From Muribaculaceae bacterium (GTDB lineage: Bacteria; Bacteroidota; Bacteroidia; Bacteroidales; Muribaculaceae): a stretch of 64,000 nt of DNA. Positions 57,168 through 64,000 of this stretch are shown one piece after another. The notes under the pieces were generated by a model. The model was given only the letters and a program-made list of their open reading frames with translations, did not search any database and had not been told where the DNA came from. Numbering within the stretch: the stretch's first letter is position 1; each line of letters opens with the position of its first letter. The DNA lies in contig JAFLTQ010000009.1 in the NCBI GenBank assembly GCA_022510385.1, positions 46,219 through 110,218 of the forward strand. Reading direction: 5' to 3'. The translations under genes were made by a program, and so were the position numbers.

Positions 57168-57410
57168 TTATATATTCTCAACAAGGTTTTCCGCCTTTTT
57201 GTAAATGCCATCAAAAGATAAATCTTCATCCAAAGAAGGCCAATGTATTCCAAAATAGGAAACAGTAAAATTCTCCCGCTCTTGCAGTGTGGCATTAGCA
57301 AGAGGAGGATATTCAGAAAACCATTCCTTACCGACAGTGCTATCCTTGAATAACACTACTACAGCGTTGTCAGTTATTTTAATATTTTCTATTTGAGTCC
57401 TGTTTATCAT
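57168..57410 (-). CDS. DUF2442-family protein
   Basis: 80 residues from the ATG at 57410, chosen because AAGGA stands just upstream and because the restored frame of the preceding gene would end one base before it. A TTG start at 57449 is possible but poorer. The short alpha/beta sequence (IENIKITDNAVVVLFKDST, then FGIHWPSLDEDLSFDGIY) fits DUF2442. DUF4160-DUF2442 pairs are widespread small mobile modules, sometimes proposed to act like toxin-antitoxin pairs; no function is firm. Confidence 0.75.
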   Translation of the reverse strand: MINRTQIENIKITDNAVVVLFKDSTVGKEWFSEYPPLANATLQERENFTVSYFGIHWPSLDEDLSFDGIYKKAENLVENI

Positions 57411-57411
57411 T

Positions 57412-57651
57412 TCACTTATCCTTCTGGAAATATTCTTTCCAACATGCAATTATTACCTCTTTATTTTCTTATATTAAAGATTCTATAAGTCTTAATTCAT
57501 TTTTCTTAAAACAGTAGTTATCAATCAATACAACATCATTGACATTGAATTTTGCTTCCGAATCACCTTTACTTACATGCACATGTATTGGTTCATGGTC
57601 GTTTGACCAAAAGTAAAACCTATATCCGAAAAGATAAAATAAAGTCGGCAT
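57412..57651 (-). pseudogene. DUF4160-family gene with premature stop
   Basis: The open frame 57651-57469 gives 60 residues (MPTLFYLFGYRFYFWSNDHE, PIHVHVSKGD) and ends in TAA. Reading on in the same frame gives ENKEVIIACWKEYFQKDK and a TGA at 57412-57414, one base before the DUF2442 ATG. That tail is the usual end of DUF4160 proteins, so the TAA at 57469-57471 is a nonsense change inside the gene. Without it the protein would have 79 residues, a normal length. Confidence 0.75.
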
Positions 57652-58152
57652 TTTGAGGTATGTTTATTTACAAAATTACAAAAATTTTCTATAAAACAAT
57701 TTAAGCATTATGAGTATACTCTCAATATTATGTTCCCTCCCCTCACTTCCTGATATAATTTGTTTTCCTCCGCTTTTCTACGGAACACCAACATCATATA
57801 TTTCGAGACATCACAACTGATTTCACATCAGTTCTTCTTTCATATATCTATTATAATTGTAATATGTATGTATGATATGTCCCTATTATTCGCTCATTGG
57901 TCAGTAAAACCTGTGACAGAAAAATAACAGCTGTTTGAAAAATCTTTTCAAATATAATAATAGAATGAGCCCGGTTTTAAGCCGAGCTCATATTTTAAAA
58001 TTTGTTTTATGCTATAACTTTTACCATCTCCGGGTTAATAAATCATAACATATTTTTCTTTTTGGTTTTTTTAATAGCATTGTTTTATTATTCAATTATC
58101 TTAAAGTCCTAAGAGCAAGAAGATAATCGTGATTGTATAGGGGATTTTGAAT
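57652..58152. other. AT-rich intergenic region with two hairpins
   Basis: No supported gene in about 500 bases. It contains a perfect 8-bp hairpin (57934-57941 with 57945-57952) and a second, 57965-57991, with ATGAGC/GCTCAT plus CGG/CCG and one pair that is G-U only on the minus strand. These are probably terminators of the lipoprotein gene to the right. Confidence 0.6.
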
Positions 58153-58737
58153 TTATTTCTGGACTTCAGAAACTTTAATTGCTTTTTTCATATTTAAATT
58201 CGAACAATCACTCCATGTACCATTGAAGTCAGCCCTTACCTCGTAACTGTCCCAAATATATTCACCGTCATCAGGGATTAAAATGAAGTCATCACCTCCT
58301 GTTGTTTGAAGAACATATACTTTTTGAGAATTCTCACCAATGACTCTATTTCTTGTTATCCATTTGCCCATAGTTTCTTCTGGTTCATCTGATACCCATT
58401 CTCCTTCATCAGGGCTATTGATATGTTTCTTAGTTGATTTAGTTTCAACTGTGTTATATGTGCCATTCTTATTAACTGTAATTTTAAAGTTCTTTCTCTC
58501 ATCATACCCATAATTTGCAGGATCAAGTTTTTCCCACGAAGCTATAATAGTAAAAGGAGGGGTAAGACCTGTTTCTTCAGCTTCTGTTTCTACCACGTTC
58601 TGAACTTGTCCCACAACTTCAGAATTAACTTGATCATTTTCATTACTGCTTGAGTCATTAGAGGTTGACTCTTTGCCACCACATGCAGTCATTGCAAACA
58701 ATGCACTAACTGCCAGAAATGAATAAATTTTTTTCAT
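58153..58737 (-). CDS. Hypothetical lipoprotein
   Basis: 194 residues. Signal MKKIYSFLAVSALFAMTAC with lipobox cysteine at 19, then a Ser/Asn/Asp/Glu-rich linker (to about residue 60) and a beta-rich domain of about 130 residues (FTIIASWEKLDPANYGYDE, NGTYNTVETKST, WITRNRVIGENSQKVYVLQ). The domain looks like a lipocalin-style or outer-membrane binding fold but I do not recognise it. The gene stands alone. The structured region at 58777-58951 lies just upstream and could be its leader. Confidence 0.75.
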   Translation of the reverse strand: MKKIYSFLAVSALFAMTACGGKESTSNDSSSNENDQVNSEVVGQVQNVVETEAEETGLTPPFTIIASWEKLDPANYGYDERKNFKITVNKNGTYNTVETKSTKKHINSPDEGEWVSDEPEETMGKWITRNRVIGENSQKVYVLQTTGGDDFILIPDDGEYIWDSYEVRADFNGTWSDCSNLNMKKAIKVSEVQK

Positions 58738-58776
58738 TTTTTAAACAGACTCAGTTCCAAAGTCTTATTAAAATGG

Positions 58777-58951
58777 AAGAAGCGTGGAACCGTATACCAC
58801 TCTTATAATTTGGAAGCCCTGGGAATGCCAGAACTACTGATGTGGGGAAAGCGGCCCACGCCCATGGCGTGAGAACCGCTATGCTTTTTCCCTTGTACTT
58901 CTTTGAAAATTTCTCAGGTTTCCAAATTACAAGTCAAGCATAACGCTTCTT
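58777..58951. ncRNA. Candidate rod-shaped RNA, 6S-like
   Basis: A nested set of stems spans about 175 bases: 58777-58785 with 58943-58951 (9 bp), 58806-58815 with 58920-58929 (10 bp), 58818-58825 with 58911-58918 (8 bp, one G-U on the plus strand). A near-symmetric internal loop follows (about 19 and 18 bases), then an inner stem about 58845-58854 with 58876-58892 and a terminal hairpin 58857-58862 with 58866-58871. A closing stem, large central bubble and terminal hairpin is the plan of 6S RNA. The strand is unresolved: several wobble pairs favour plus, a TAATTTTG box at 58987-58994 favours minus. It could instead be a leader for the lipoprotein gene. Confidence 0.5.
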
Positions 58952-59435
58952 TTACAACAAAAATTTGAGACTTTCGTCTCCGATCACAAAATTAGTAATT
59001 ATTCCTGAAATAGGAATGAAAGTCAAAATAATTTTCAAAGATTTAAATGAAAAAGACACAGAAGGGAAACATGTTCCTCTCTGAGGCTCTTAACAATTTT
59101 ATATCGGAGTTTTAGATTTCATTCTTTCCACAAGTGCCGGAATTATTATCCAGGTTTCAGCAGTTTCCCTTTTCCTAAAATCTATTGAGATTATATTCCG
59201 CACGAAAATAAAATGGTGAGCCCAATGTGACCAAATTTTGGGATCGGAGAAATTGAAAGAGAGATAATTGACTGTATTTAGTCAATTATCTCTCTAATCT
59301 TGTGCCCAAAGCCGTGACAGTGTTTCTTGTCTTTACTTGTCCTAACTTGGTGATATAGAGGGTTGATGTCATTTTAATCTTCAATATTAAACAAATAGAA
59401 CCAAGAAACCGTGTCCAACCGTGTACCAACACAAC
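58952..59435. other. Non-coding AT-rich stretch with hairpins and direct repeats
   Basis: No supported gene. It has a GAGAC/GTCTC hairpin with a GAAA loop on the minus strand (58967-58980), the 16-bp inverted repeat at 59258-59295 and two period-10/11 direct repeats (59216-59236, 59407-59426). It may be the edge of an integrated element. Confidence 0.5.
59258..59295. repeat. Perfect 16-bp inverted repeat
   Basis: Arms 59258-59273 and 59280-59295 (AGAGAGATAATTGACT and its complement) with a 6-base loop. No U tract follows on either strand, so a simple intrinsic terminator is not certain. It lies about 140 bases after the 200-residue gene of the restriction island. Confidence 0.85.
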
Positions 59436-60038
59436 TTAACCTATAATTCCATTCACCACAGTTGGGTTTGTAATTACATTTGCGATGATACTTGCCATAA
59501 TATTTTCACCCCAAGACTTTATTTTATCTTCTATTTTTGTTCTTGCTTTTTCAGTGTTCCCCTCTTCTTTTATTATGTTTTGTAATTCTTTTAATTGTCT
59601 TCCAGAAATCTCATCTTTTATTGCTTCAACAAAAATTTCCATTATCTGTGATTGCTCTTGCGTTTGAGTTTGTTTTTGAGTTAGATTTATATTAAACAAA
59701 TTACCACCCTTTGAAGATGATTGCGCCCTTGGAATGATAGGTATTGCTTCGCACGATGCTAATATACCTATTAGTTCTTCAAAATACTTAGGATTATTAT
59801 GTTTCTGAAATTTTTCTAAGGTGTCTTCAAAATCTTTAATACACCTATCACCATTATATTTTGATGTTAGGAAACGAATAACCGTATATTTCCATTTCTC
59901 ATATTTAGATACATCTGCTATCTTGTAGTCAAAATAACTTGAAATAAAACCAGGAGGATTAGGTATACGAGTAATTTGCTTTTTTATTTCTTTCCCTTCC
60001 TCAATTAAAATAGAAAGAGACAATGGGTTATTTTCCAT
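59436..60038 (-). CDS. Hypothetical protein downstream of the methyltransferase
   Basis: 200 residues. Residues 1-115 look helical (SLSILIEEGKEIKKQ, KYEKWKYTVIRFLTSKY). A Gln/Thr-rich linker (NLTQKQTQTQEQSQ) follows near 117-131, then a helix EAIKDEISGRQLKELQNIIK and a Gly/Ala/Ile-rich end ENIMASIIANVITNPTVVNG that could insert in membrane. I do not recognise the family. It follows the m5C methyltransferase by 60 bases, so it may be part of the restriction or defence island, perhaps an added effector; that is inference. Confidence 0.6.
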   Translation of the reverse strand: MENNPLSLSILIEEGKEIKKQITRIPNPPGFISSYFDYKIADVSKYEKWKYTVIRFLTSKYNGDRCIKDFEDTLEKFQKHNNPKYFEELIGILASCEAIPIIPRAQSSSKGGNLFNINLTQKQTQTQEQSQIMEIFVEAIKDEISGRQLKELQNIIKEEGNTEKARTKIEDKIKSWGENIMASIIANVITNPTVVNGIIG

Positions 60039-60098
60039 AAAAAATCTTTATTTTCTATTAATTTCTATATATTTTATATTCCTTTATATATAATAATT

Positions 60099-61412
60099 TT
60101 ATTTGAAATCATCATTAGAGTATCTAACCGCCAAACCGATTGCCTTACCCAAAAGTGGAGGTACTGCATTTCCTATTTGAACCAGTTGTTTATTTTTAGG
60201 TCCTTCAAAAATGAAATCATCGGGAAATGATTGTAATCGTGCCATTTCTCTTGCAGTTAAAACACGTGGTAATTTAGGGTGAATATTTACACCACCATGA
60301 TTTTCTTTTATAGTACAAGACGCTTCATCCCACGGACATTTTTTCCACGCATCTGAATAACCTTTGTATAGACTTTCACCTTCGGGGAGTGCCAACATTT
60401 TCTGTGCCATATCATCACGATGTTTTGTTGGAACATGATTGAAATTTTTATCTTCTTCCCGATACATCAAATCTTCTATTGCCTGACCTGTTGTAATATA
60501 TTCACTTGCTTTAAGAATTGGTTTTGGATGATAGTTTTCTCTACCCATTCTATTACCTATAAAGATAACTCTTTCACGTTTCTGCGGTGTATAGTAATCT
60601 GCCGCACATAAAACTGCCACCTTAACATCATATCCTATTGACTTGAAATCTTCTATTATTTTCTTTTCCACCATTCCATTTAACATACTTCTCAAACCTT
60701 TTACGTTTTCACATATAACATATTGAGGTTTCAGATATTCAACAATTTCAATTAATTCCTTGTATAAAGAATTTCTTGGGTCATCAACTATTCTATTCCC
60801 CGCCATACTAAATCCTTGACAAGGAAAACCACCTGCAACTATACTTAATTCACGCCCGTTTAACTGCTCCTTAACAGTTTGATAAAAAAGTTCTTTTACA
60901 TTTTTATCTTTAATATCTCCATTAACAAAGGGATGGTCAAAATTCCGATTATAGGTCATACACGCTTCCTTAAACCAGTCAAGACCACAAATGCCTTCAA
61001 GTCCTGACATTTCTAATCCTTTTGATAATCCACCTGCTCCGCAAAACAAATCAACAAATGTCATTTCTGATTTTGAGGGGTTTTCCCATTTGGTAGAAAT
61101 ATCTATCCATTTAACATTATCATCAGTGATTAAACTGTTACCTTCCAGACTTTCTATTGATTTGCGAGTTCTTCTTTTTGTAGGACTTTCAAATTCCCCA
61201 AGTTCATCTGAATTAAATAATGAAGACTGTCGTATTGGAACATAAGTGTTTTTTTGCAAGTATAAATCAAGTGCCTCTTTTGAAACTCTATAAAGATTTC
61301 TAATCTTAACCGACTGTAATTCACCACTTGCCACCAACCGTCTTATGGATTTTACAGAAACTCCAAGTTTAGTTGAAATTTCATCTATTGAAAAAAAGTC
61401 CTTATTTTCCAT
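60099..61412 (-). CDS. DNA (cytosine-5-)-methyltransferase with N-terminal helix-turn-helix
   Basis: 437 residues. Residues about 1-52 form an excisionase/HTH_17-like domain (FFSIDEISTKLGVSVKSIRR). The C5 methylase starts near 115: motif I VDLFCGAGGLSKGLE, motif IV GGFPCQGFSMAG with the catalytic cysteine, motif VI ICENVKG, motif X region QIGNAVPPLLGKAIG. It methylates cytosine in the recognition site. The HTH fusion resembles methylases that repress their own promoter. A TATTTTTG -7-like box is at 61471-61478, and a TGGAC repeat (TGGACTATGGTGGACAATAC) lies between it and the start. Confidence 0.93.
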   Translation of the reverse strand: MENKDFFSIDEISTKLGVSVKSIRRLVASGELQSVKIRNLYRVSKEALDLYLQKNTYVPIRQSSLFNSDELGEFESPTKRRTRKSIESLEGNSLITDDNVKWIDISTKWENPSKSEMTFVDLFCGAGGLSKGLEMSGLEGICGLDWFKEACMTYNRNFDHPFVNGDIKDKNVKELFYQTVKEQLNGRELSIVAGGFPCQGFSMAGNRIVDDPRNSLYKELIEIVEYLKPQYVICENVKGLRSMLNGMVEKKIIEDFKSIGYDVKVAVLCAADYYTPQKRERVIFIGNRMGRENYHPKPILKASEYITTGQAIEDLMYREEDKNFNHVPTKHRDDMAQKMLALPEGESLYKGYSDAWKKCPWDEASCTIKENHGGVNIHPKLPRVLTAREMARLQSFPDDFIFEGPKNKQLVQIGNAVPPLLGKAIGLAVRYSNDDFK

Positions 61413-61483
61413 TTATTTGATATTTTAGACCATCATATTTTAGTATTGTCCACCATAGTCCATTATTGTGCAAAAATAAAAAA

Positions 61484-61509
61484 AGAAACCCACCTATAAA
61501 AGGGTTTCT
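61484..61509 (-). terminator. Terminator after the N-methyltransferase gene
   Basis: 8-bp stem AGAAACCC (61484-61491) and GGGTTTCT (61502-61509) with a 10-base loop. On the minus strand it is followed by a run of seven T and then TATTTTTG. It ends the controller-nuclease-methyltransferase transcript, so the m5C methyltransferase downstream is probably transcribed separately. Confidence 0.85.
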
Positions 61510-61536
61510 ATCAGTAATGAAACTCACACTAAAAAT

Positions 61537-62322
61537 TTATGATTTCCGAAAGACGAAAATATATTCATGTTTGAAAAGAAAATAATCACTTTTCAATGCC
61601 TTATATTTCCATAAATTTTCAATTCCAATTTTTGCTCTATTGCCAACCATATCCTTAATTACAATACCTTTAAGTTTGCACTTAAAGTTTTTCATTATTG
61701 CGTACATTAAATAAAAACCTAATGGAACAACTGCACTATCCCTATATAAATCACCCACTATAATTGCAAAATGTCTATTAGATTTAAGGTATGATAATGC
61801 ATTGGACATACCTAAGGTAAATTTATCAATAAAATCTTTTAGACTTTCTGCATTTGATAAATCACAACTATTATTGGTAAAATGTATAATATCCCAATAA
61901 GGTGGATGAATGATTAAGAAATCCGCCTTTTTCTTCCCCAGTTTTGATAATGCTTTTTCTGTTGCTTTATTAAAATCTTCCGTATTGGTGATATCTGTTT
62001 TATTGATAAAAAATTTAATAGGAGAAGTCTCCTCATTCATTTTATTTTTTACAATATCAATTATTTCATCATTAATGTCATATCCAATATAATTTCTTTT
62101 CAGATTTTCACATTCATAAAGAGTTGTACCGCTCCCCATAAAAAGGTCTATAACTATTTCGTCTTCATCTGTATATCTTCTAATTAGGTTATCTGGAACC
62201 TGTGGAGTGAAATTTCCGTGATAGTTATTCTCTCTTTTGCCTCCTTTTGCACGAGGGCCAATTAACCATAGACTATCTACGTTAATATCCAATTCTTTCC
62301 AATGTTCCTTGTCAAACTTCAT
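61537..62322 (-). CDS. DNA N4-cytosine/N6-adenine methyltransferase
   Basis: 261 residues. The AdoMet-binding motif I DLFMGSGTTLYECENL lies before the catalytic motif IV IIHPPYWDIIHF, an order seen in the group that starts with an FTPQVP-LIRRYT block. DPPY-type motifs methylate exocyclic amino groups of adenine or cytosine. It lies 9 bases after the nuclease gene. Chemistry differs from the cytosine-5 enzyme encoded next, so the two probably modify different strands or bases. Confidence 0.88.
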   Translation of the reverse strand: MKFDKEHWKELDINVDSLWLIGPRAKGGKRENNYHGNFTPQVPDNLIRRYTDEDEIVIDLFMGSGTTLYECENLKRNYIGYDINDEIIDIVKNKMNEETSPIKFFINKTDITNTEDFNKATEKALSKLGKKKADFLIIHPPYWDIIHFTNNSCDLSNAESLKDFIDKFTLGMSNALSYLKSNRHFAIIVGDLYRDSAVVPLGFYLMYAIMKNFKCKLKGIVIKDMVGNRAKIGIENLWKYKALKSDYFLFKHEYIFVFRKS

Positions 62323-62331
62323 AATTTGATA

Positions 62332-62973
62332 TTATTTCGAAGAAGTTTTAATCCATTCTCTAAATGCCTTACGATATGCAACGGGGTCATAAAGATAACA
62401 ACCGACACATGTTCCTTCATATTTTTCTGTACCTTCATAGAAGGGGAAATCCTCAAATCCCTTCAATATAGACGCACTCCACCTTATATTAGTTCTTTTA
62501 CATTCTTTGCATTTTTGTCTTTTGAAATCATTTGCTGCTTTGCATAATGGTTGAAAATCATCTAATGTTTGAGTTGCCATATCTGAAACTCTCAAATCAG
62601 TCTTACGACCGTCTTTATGGTCGGGTTCAATTTTCATATTGTGAGATGTCCCATCCTTGGTACCTAACATTACACACGCCTCTTTAATGATTATATCTCG
62701 GATATCTTTTCTGATATTTTGTTTAAAGGTGTCCTCTTCTTTATAACCATTTAAACGCATTGATGTGATTTTATTACCCTTACTCGCTCTGTTAACTTCA
62801 ATATTATATTTTTTATCCAGTGTGCTTCCCTTTCGTGCAAAATCCAATCCATTACCTAAATTTAAGGATGCGTATTCATCCTTAAATTCTGTTACATAAA
62901 CCCATCTACTTACACCCTGGTCATTTGGTTGTGCTAATTCTAAAAATAAAATTGATTTACTTTTCTTACTCAT
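62332..62973 (-). CDS. HNH-type restriction endonuclease (putative)
   Basis: 213 residues. A DHKDGRKTD block (about residue 119) followed by LCKAANDFKRQKCKECKRTN gives an HNH (beta-beta-alpha-metal) pattern: histidine in PDH, asparagine in AAND, and CxxC pairs KCKEC and CVGC for zinc. The gene sits between a controller gene and two methyltransferases, which is why it is called the nuclease of the system. HNH restriction enzymes such as MnlI- and HphI-like proteins have similar layout, but the recognition site cannot be read. Confidence 0.75.
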   Translation of the reverse strand: MSKKSKSILFLELAQPNDQGVSRWVYVTEFKDEYASLNLGNGLDFARKGSTLDKKYNIEVNRASKGNKITSMRLNGYKEEDTFKQNIRKDIRDIIIKEACVMLGTKDGTSHNMKIEPDHKDGRKTDLRVSDMATQTLDDFQPLCKAANDFKRQKCKECKRTNIRWSASILKGFEDFPFYEGTEKYEGTCVGCYLYDPVAYRKAFREWIKTSSK

Positions 62974-62998
62974 ATGCAGATATCAAGATTTATGAATA

Positions 62999-63226
62999 CT
63001 ATAATTGTTCATAATCAAAGAGTTCTTTCATTGTAATTTTTAATCCTTCTGCAATCTTGAAAACATTACATAAAGTTATGCTCCTCTCTGCTCTCTCTAC
63101 CATTCCTATATATGTCCTGTAAAATCCACAACGATGTGCCAGTTCTTCTTGGGAAAGTCCTTGTTCTAAACGTAAGATTTTCACACGTTTACCAAATGAT
63201 ATTAGTTTCGGGTCTTTATGAGACAT
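62999..63226 (-). CDS. Controller-type helix-turn-helix regulator
   Basis: 75 residues, the size of restriction-modification C proteins. The XRE helix-turn-helix is clear: RVKILRLEQGLSQEELAHRC, FYRTYIGMVERAERSITLCN. It leads the minus-strand C-nuclease-methyltransferase order (25 and 9 bases apart). It would delay nuclease expression until the host DNA is modified and then regulate itself. A second TAATTTTG lies at 63231-63238, only five bases before the ATG, so a leaderless message is possible. Confidence 0.88.
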   Translation of the reverse strand: MSHKDPKLISFGKRVKILRLEQGLSQEELAHRCGFYRTYIGMVERAERSITLCNVFKIAEGLKITMKELFDYEQL

Positions 63227-63248
63227 GTATCAAAATTACATAATCCCA

Positions 63249-63294
63249 CAAAATTACGCTACTAATAATAGGCAATCAACGCACAAGTAGTAGC
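63249..63294 (-). promoter_or_regulatory. C-protein promoter and operator candidate
   Basis: On the minus strand GTTG (63277-63280) and TAATTTTG (63249-63256) are 20 bases apart. The -33 box is bracketed by an inverted repeat GCTACTA (63258-63264) and TAGTAGC (63288-63294). This lies between the divergent C and Vsr genes. Autoregulation through these arms is inferred. Confidence 0.6.
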
Positions 63295-63425
63295 ACAATA
63301 AAGATTCTAAAATTTCAATAAACTTGATTCACACTCGGTCTCAACGTTAGGGAACCTCTTTTCTTCACATATGAATGTTTAACATTTAATCAATTGTTTT
63401 GTTTATATATGAGGAGAGTAAAGTT

Positions 63426-63914
63426 ATGACTGATATATTAACTAAAGAGCAAAGAAGTTGTCGGATGAAGGCTATCAGAGGAAAAGATACCAAACCGGAA
63501 ATGATAGTTCGGAAATATCTTTTCTCGAAAGGTCTCCGTTACCGAGTACATATGAAACAACTACAAGGACGTCCAGATATCGTGTTGAAGAAATACAAGA
63601 CAGTCATTTTTATAGATGGTTGTTTCTGGCATGGACATGATGGGTGTAAATATTTTAAAATACCAAAATCAAATGAACTATTTTGGCAACAAAAAATAAA
63701 GTTCAATAAAGCAAGAGATATCGCTACTGACTATGTGTTGCAAACACAAGGCTGGAATGTTATCAGAGTCTGGGAATGTGACCTAAGAACAGATAAAAAG
63801 AGAAAAGAAACACTGGAATCATTATATAATCAAATCCTTTCTTCAAGAAAATATTCTGAACTTTCTGAGTTATCCATCTCTATGGTTGCTGAGTCAAATG
63901 AAAGCTATAGGTAA
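63426..63914 (+). CDS. vsr: Very short patch repair endonuclease
   Basis: 162 residues from the ATG at 63426, with GAGGAG about 10 bases upstream; a TTG start at 63399 is less likely. Vsr features: KEQRSCRMKAIRGKDTKPEM, active-site aspartate in GRPDIVLKKYKTVIFIDGCF, zinc-binding and catalytic WHGHDGCKY. It nicks T-G mismatches created when 5-methylcytosine deaminates, matching the m5C methyltransferase of the island. Transcribed divergently from the C gene. The 86 bases after it to the window end hold no gene. Confidence 0.93.
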   Translation: MTDILTKEQRSCRMKAIRGKDTKPEMIVRKYLFSKGLRYRVHMKQLQGRPDIVLKKYKTVIFIDGCFWHGHDGCKYFKIPKSNELFWQQKIKFNKARDIATDYVLQTQGWNVIRVWECDLRTDKKRKETLESLYNQILSSRKYSELSELSISMVAESNESYR

Positions 63915-64000
63915 ACTATAAATTCCGTACGAAAGTGGAAATAGTGGGTCAATGAATAAAATAGGTTGTTAATTAAGGCAAAATTATAGAACTTTGTCTT

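Noticed and set aside
57104..57301. 65-residue frame on the minus strand ending GVITLIWQE
   Set aside because: It overlaps the DUF2442 gene in another frame and shows no conserved pattern.
57141..59427. Complete integrative element
   Set aside because: No integrase, transposase, relaxase or clear target-site duplication is present in the window; only repeat traces are seen.
1..64000. CRISPR array
   Set aside because: No set of regularly spaced identical repeats with unique spacers was seen; the repeats at 15254, 24570 and 27643 are short, low-complexity and lack spacers.

Overview
The window is chromosomal DNA of a gut-type member of the Bacteroidales, most likely the Muribaculaceae/Bacteroidaceae side of the order. 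Reasons seen in the sequence are the Bacteroidetes promoter pattern (TTTG or TTG, about 20 bases, then TAnnTTTG) in front of several genes, fimbrillin-type (type V pilus) lipoproteins, a type 9 secretion-style C-terminal domain, MacB-type efflux genes, GH95/GH29 fucosidases and the gene order dapB-lepB-WbqC-like. No species name can be supported from the sequence alone.

Layout. 1-3057 is a glutamate-dependent acid-resistance cluster on the minus strand (gadC running off the left edge, glsA, gadB). 3267-5503 is pta-ackA. 5770-6361 holds rpsT between two almost identical tRNA-Glu genes, followed by a conserved hypothetical gene and lgt. 8046-11996 is a small surface-glycan cluster (LicD, a probable glycosyltransferase, Stealth-type phosphotransferase, GT4). 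Then come a lipid A-type acyltransferase, metG, an M28 peptidase and a GT2 enzyme. 17128-24507 is a minus-strand efflux operon (PadR regulator, PspC-domain protein, ABC ATPase, two FtsX/MacB permeases, HlyD-type adaptor, TolC-type channel) with a perfect palindrome over its -33 box. 24883-30765 is housekeeping on the minus strand (DUF4294, WbqC-like, lepB, dapB, a PCMD-like secreted protein, TatD, yidD, rnpA), then cdd.

31586-50856 is the most distinctive part. One plus-strand operon runs from a clear promoter to a clear terminator and encodes eight exported proteins. The first is an Mfa1-like pilin. A two-gene module (A, B) follows in two diverged copies (A1 B1 A2 B2). Then come a 1280-residue putative tip adhesin with two carbohydrate-binding-like repeats, a short protein with a T9SS-type tail and an OB-fold-like secreted protein. 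A glutathione peroxidase and a translationally coupled pair of secreted alpha-L-fucosidases lie next to it, so the region looks built for attachment to, and trimming of, fucosylated host glycans.

From about 57000 the DNA becomes clearly more AT-rich and looks acquired. It holds a DUF4160/DUF2442 pair in which the first gene carries a premature stop, a lipoprotein, a long rod-shaped RNA-like structure of about 175 nt resembling 6S RNA, several perfect hairpins and period-10 direct repeats. A complete restriction-modification island follows: controller protein, HNH nuclease, an N4/N6 methyltransferase, an m5C methyltransferase with a fused helix-turn-helix, an unknown 200-residue protein, and a divergent Vsr repair nuclease. 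Two different methyltransferases with one nuclease suggest a type IIS specificity with an asymmetric site.
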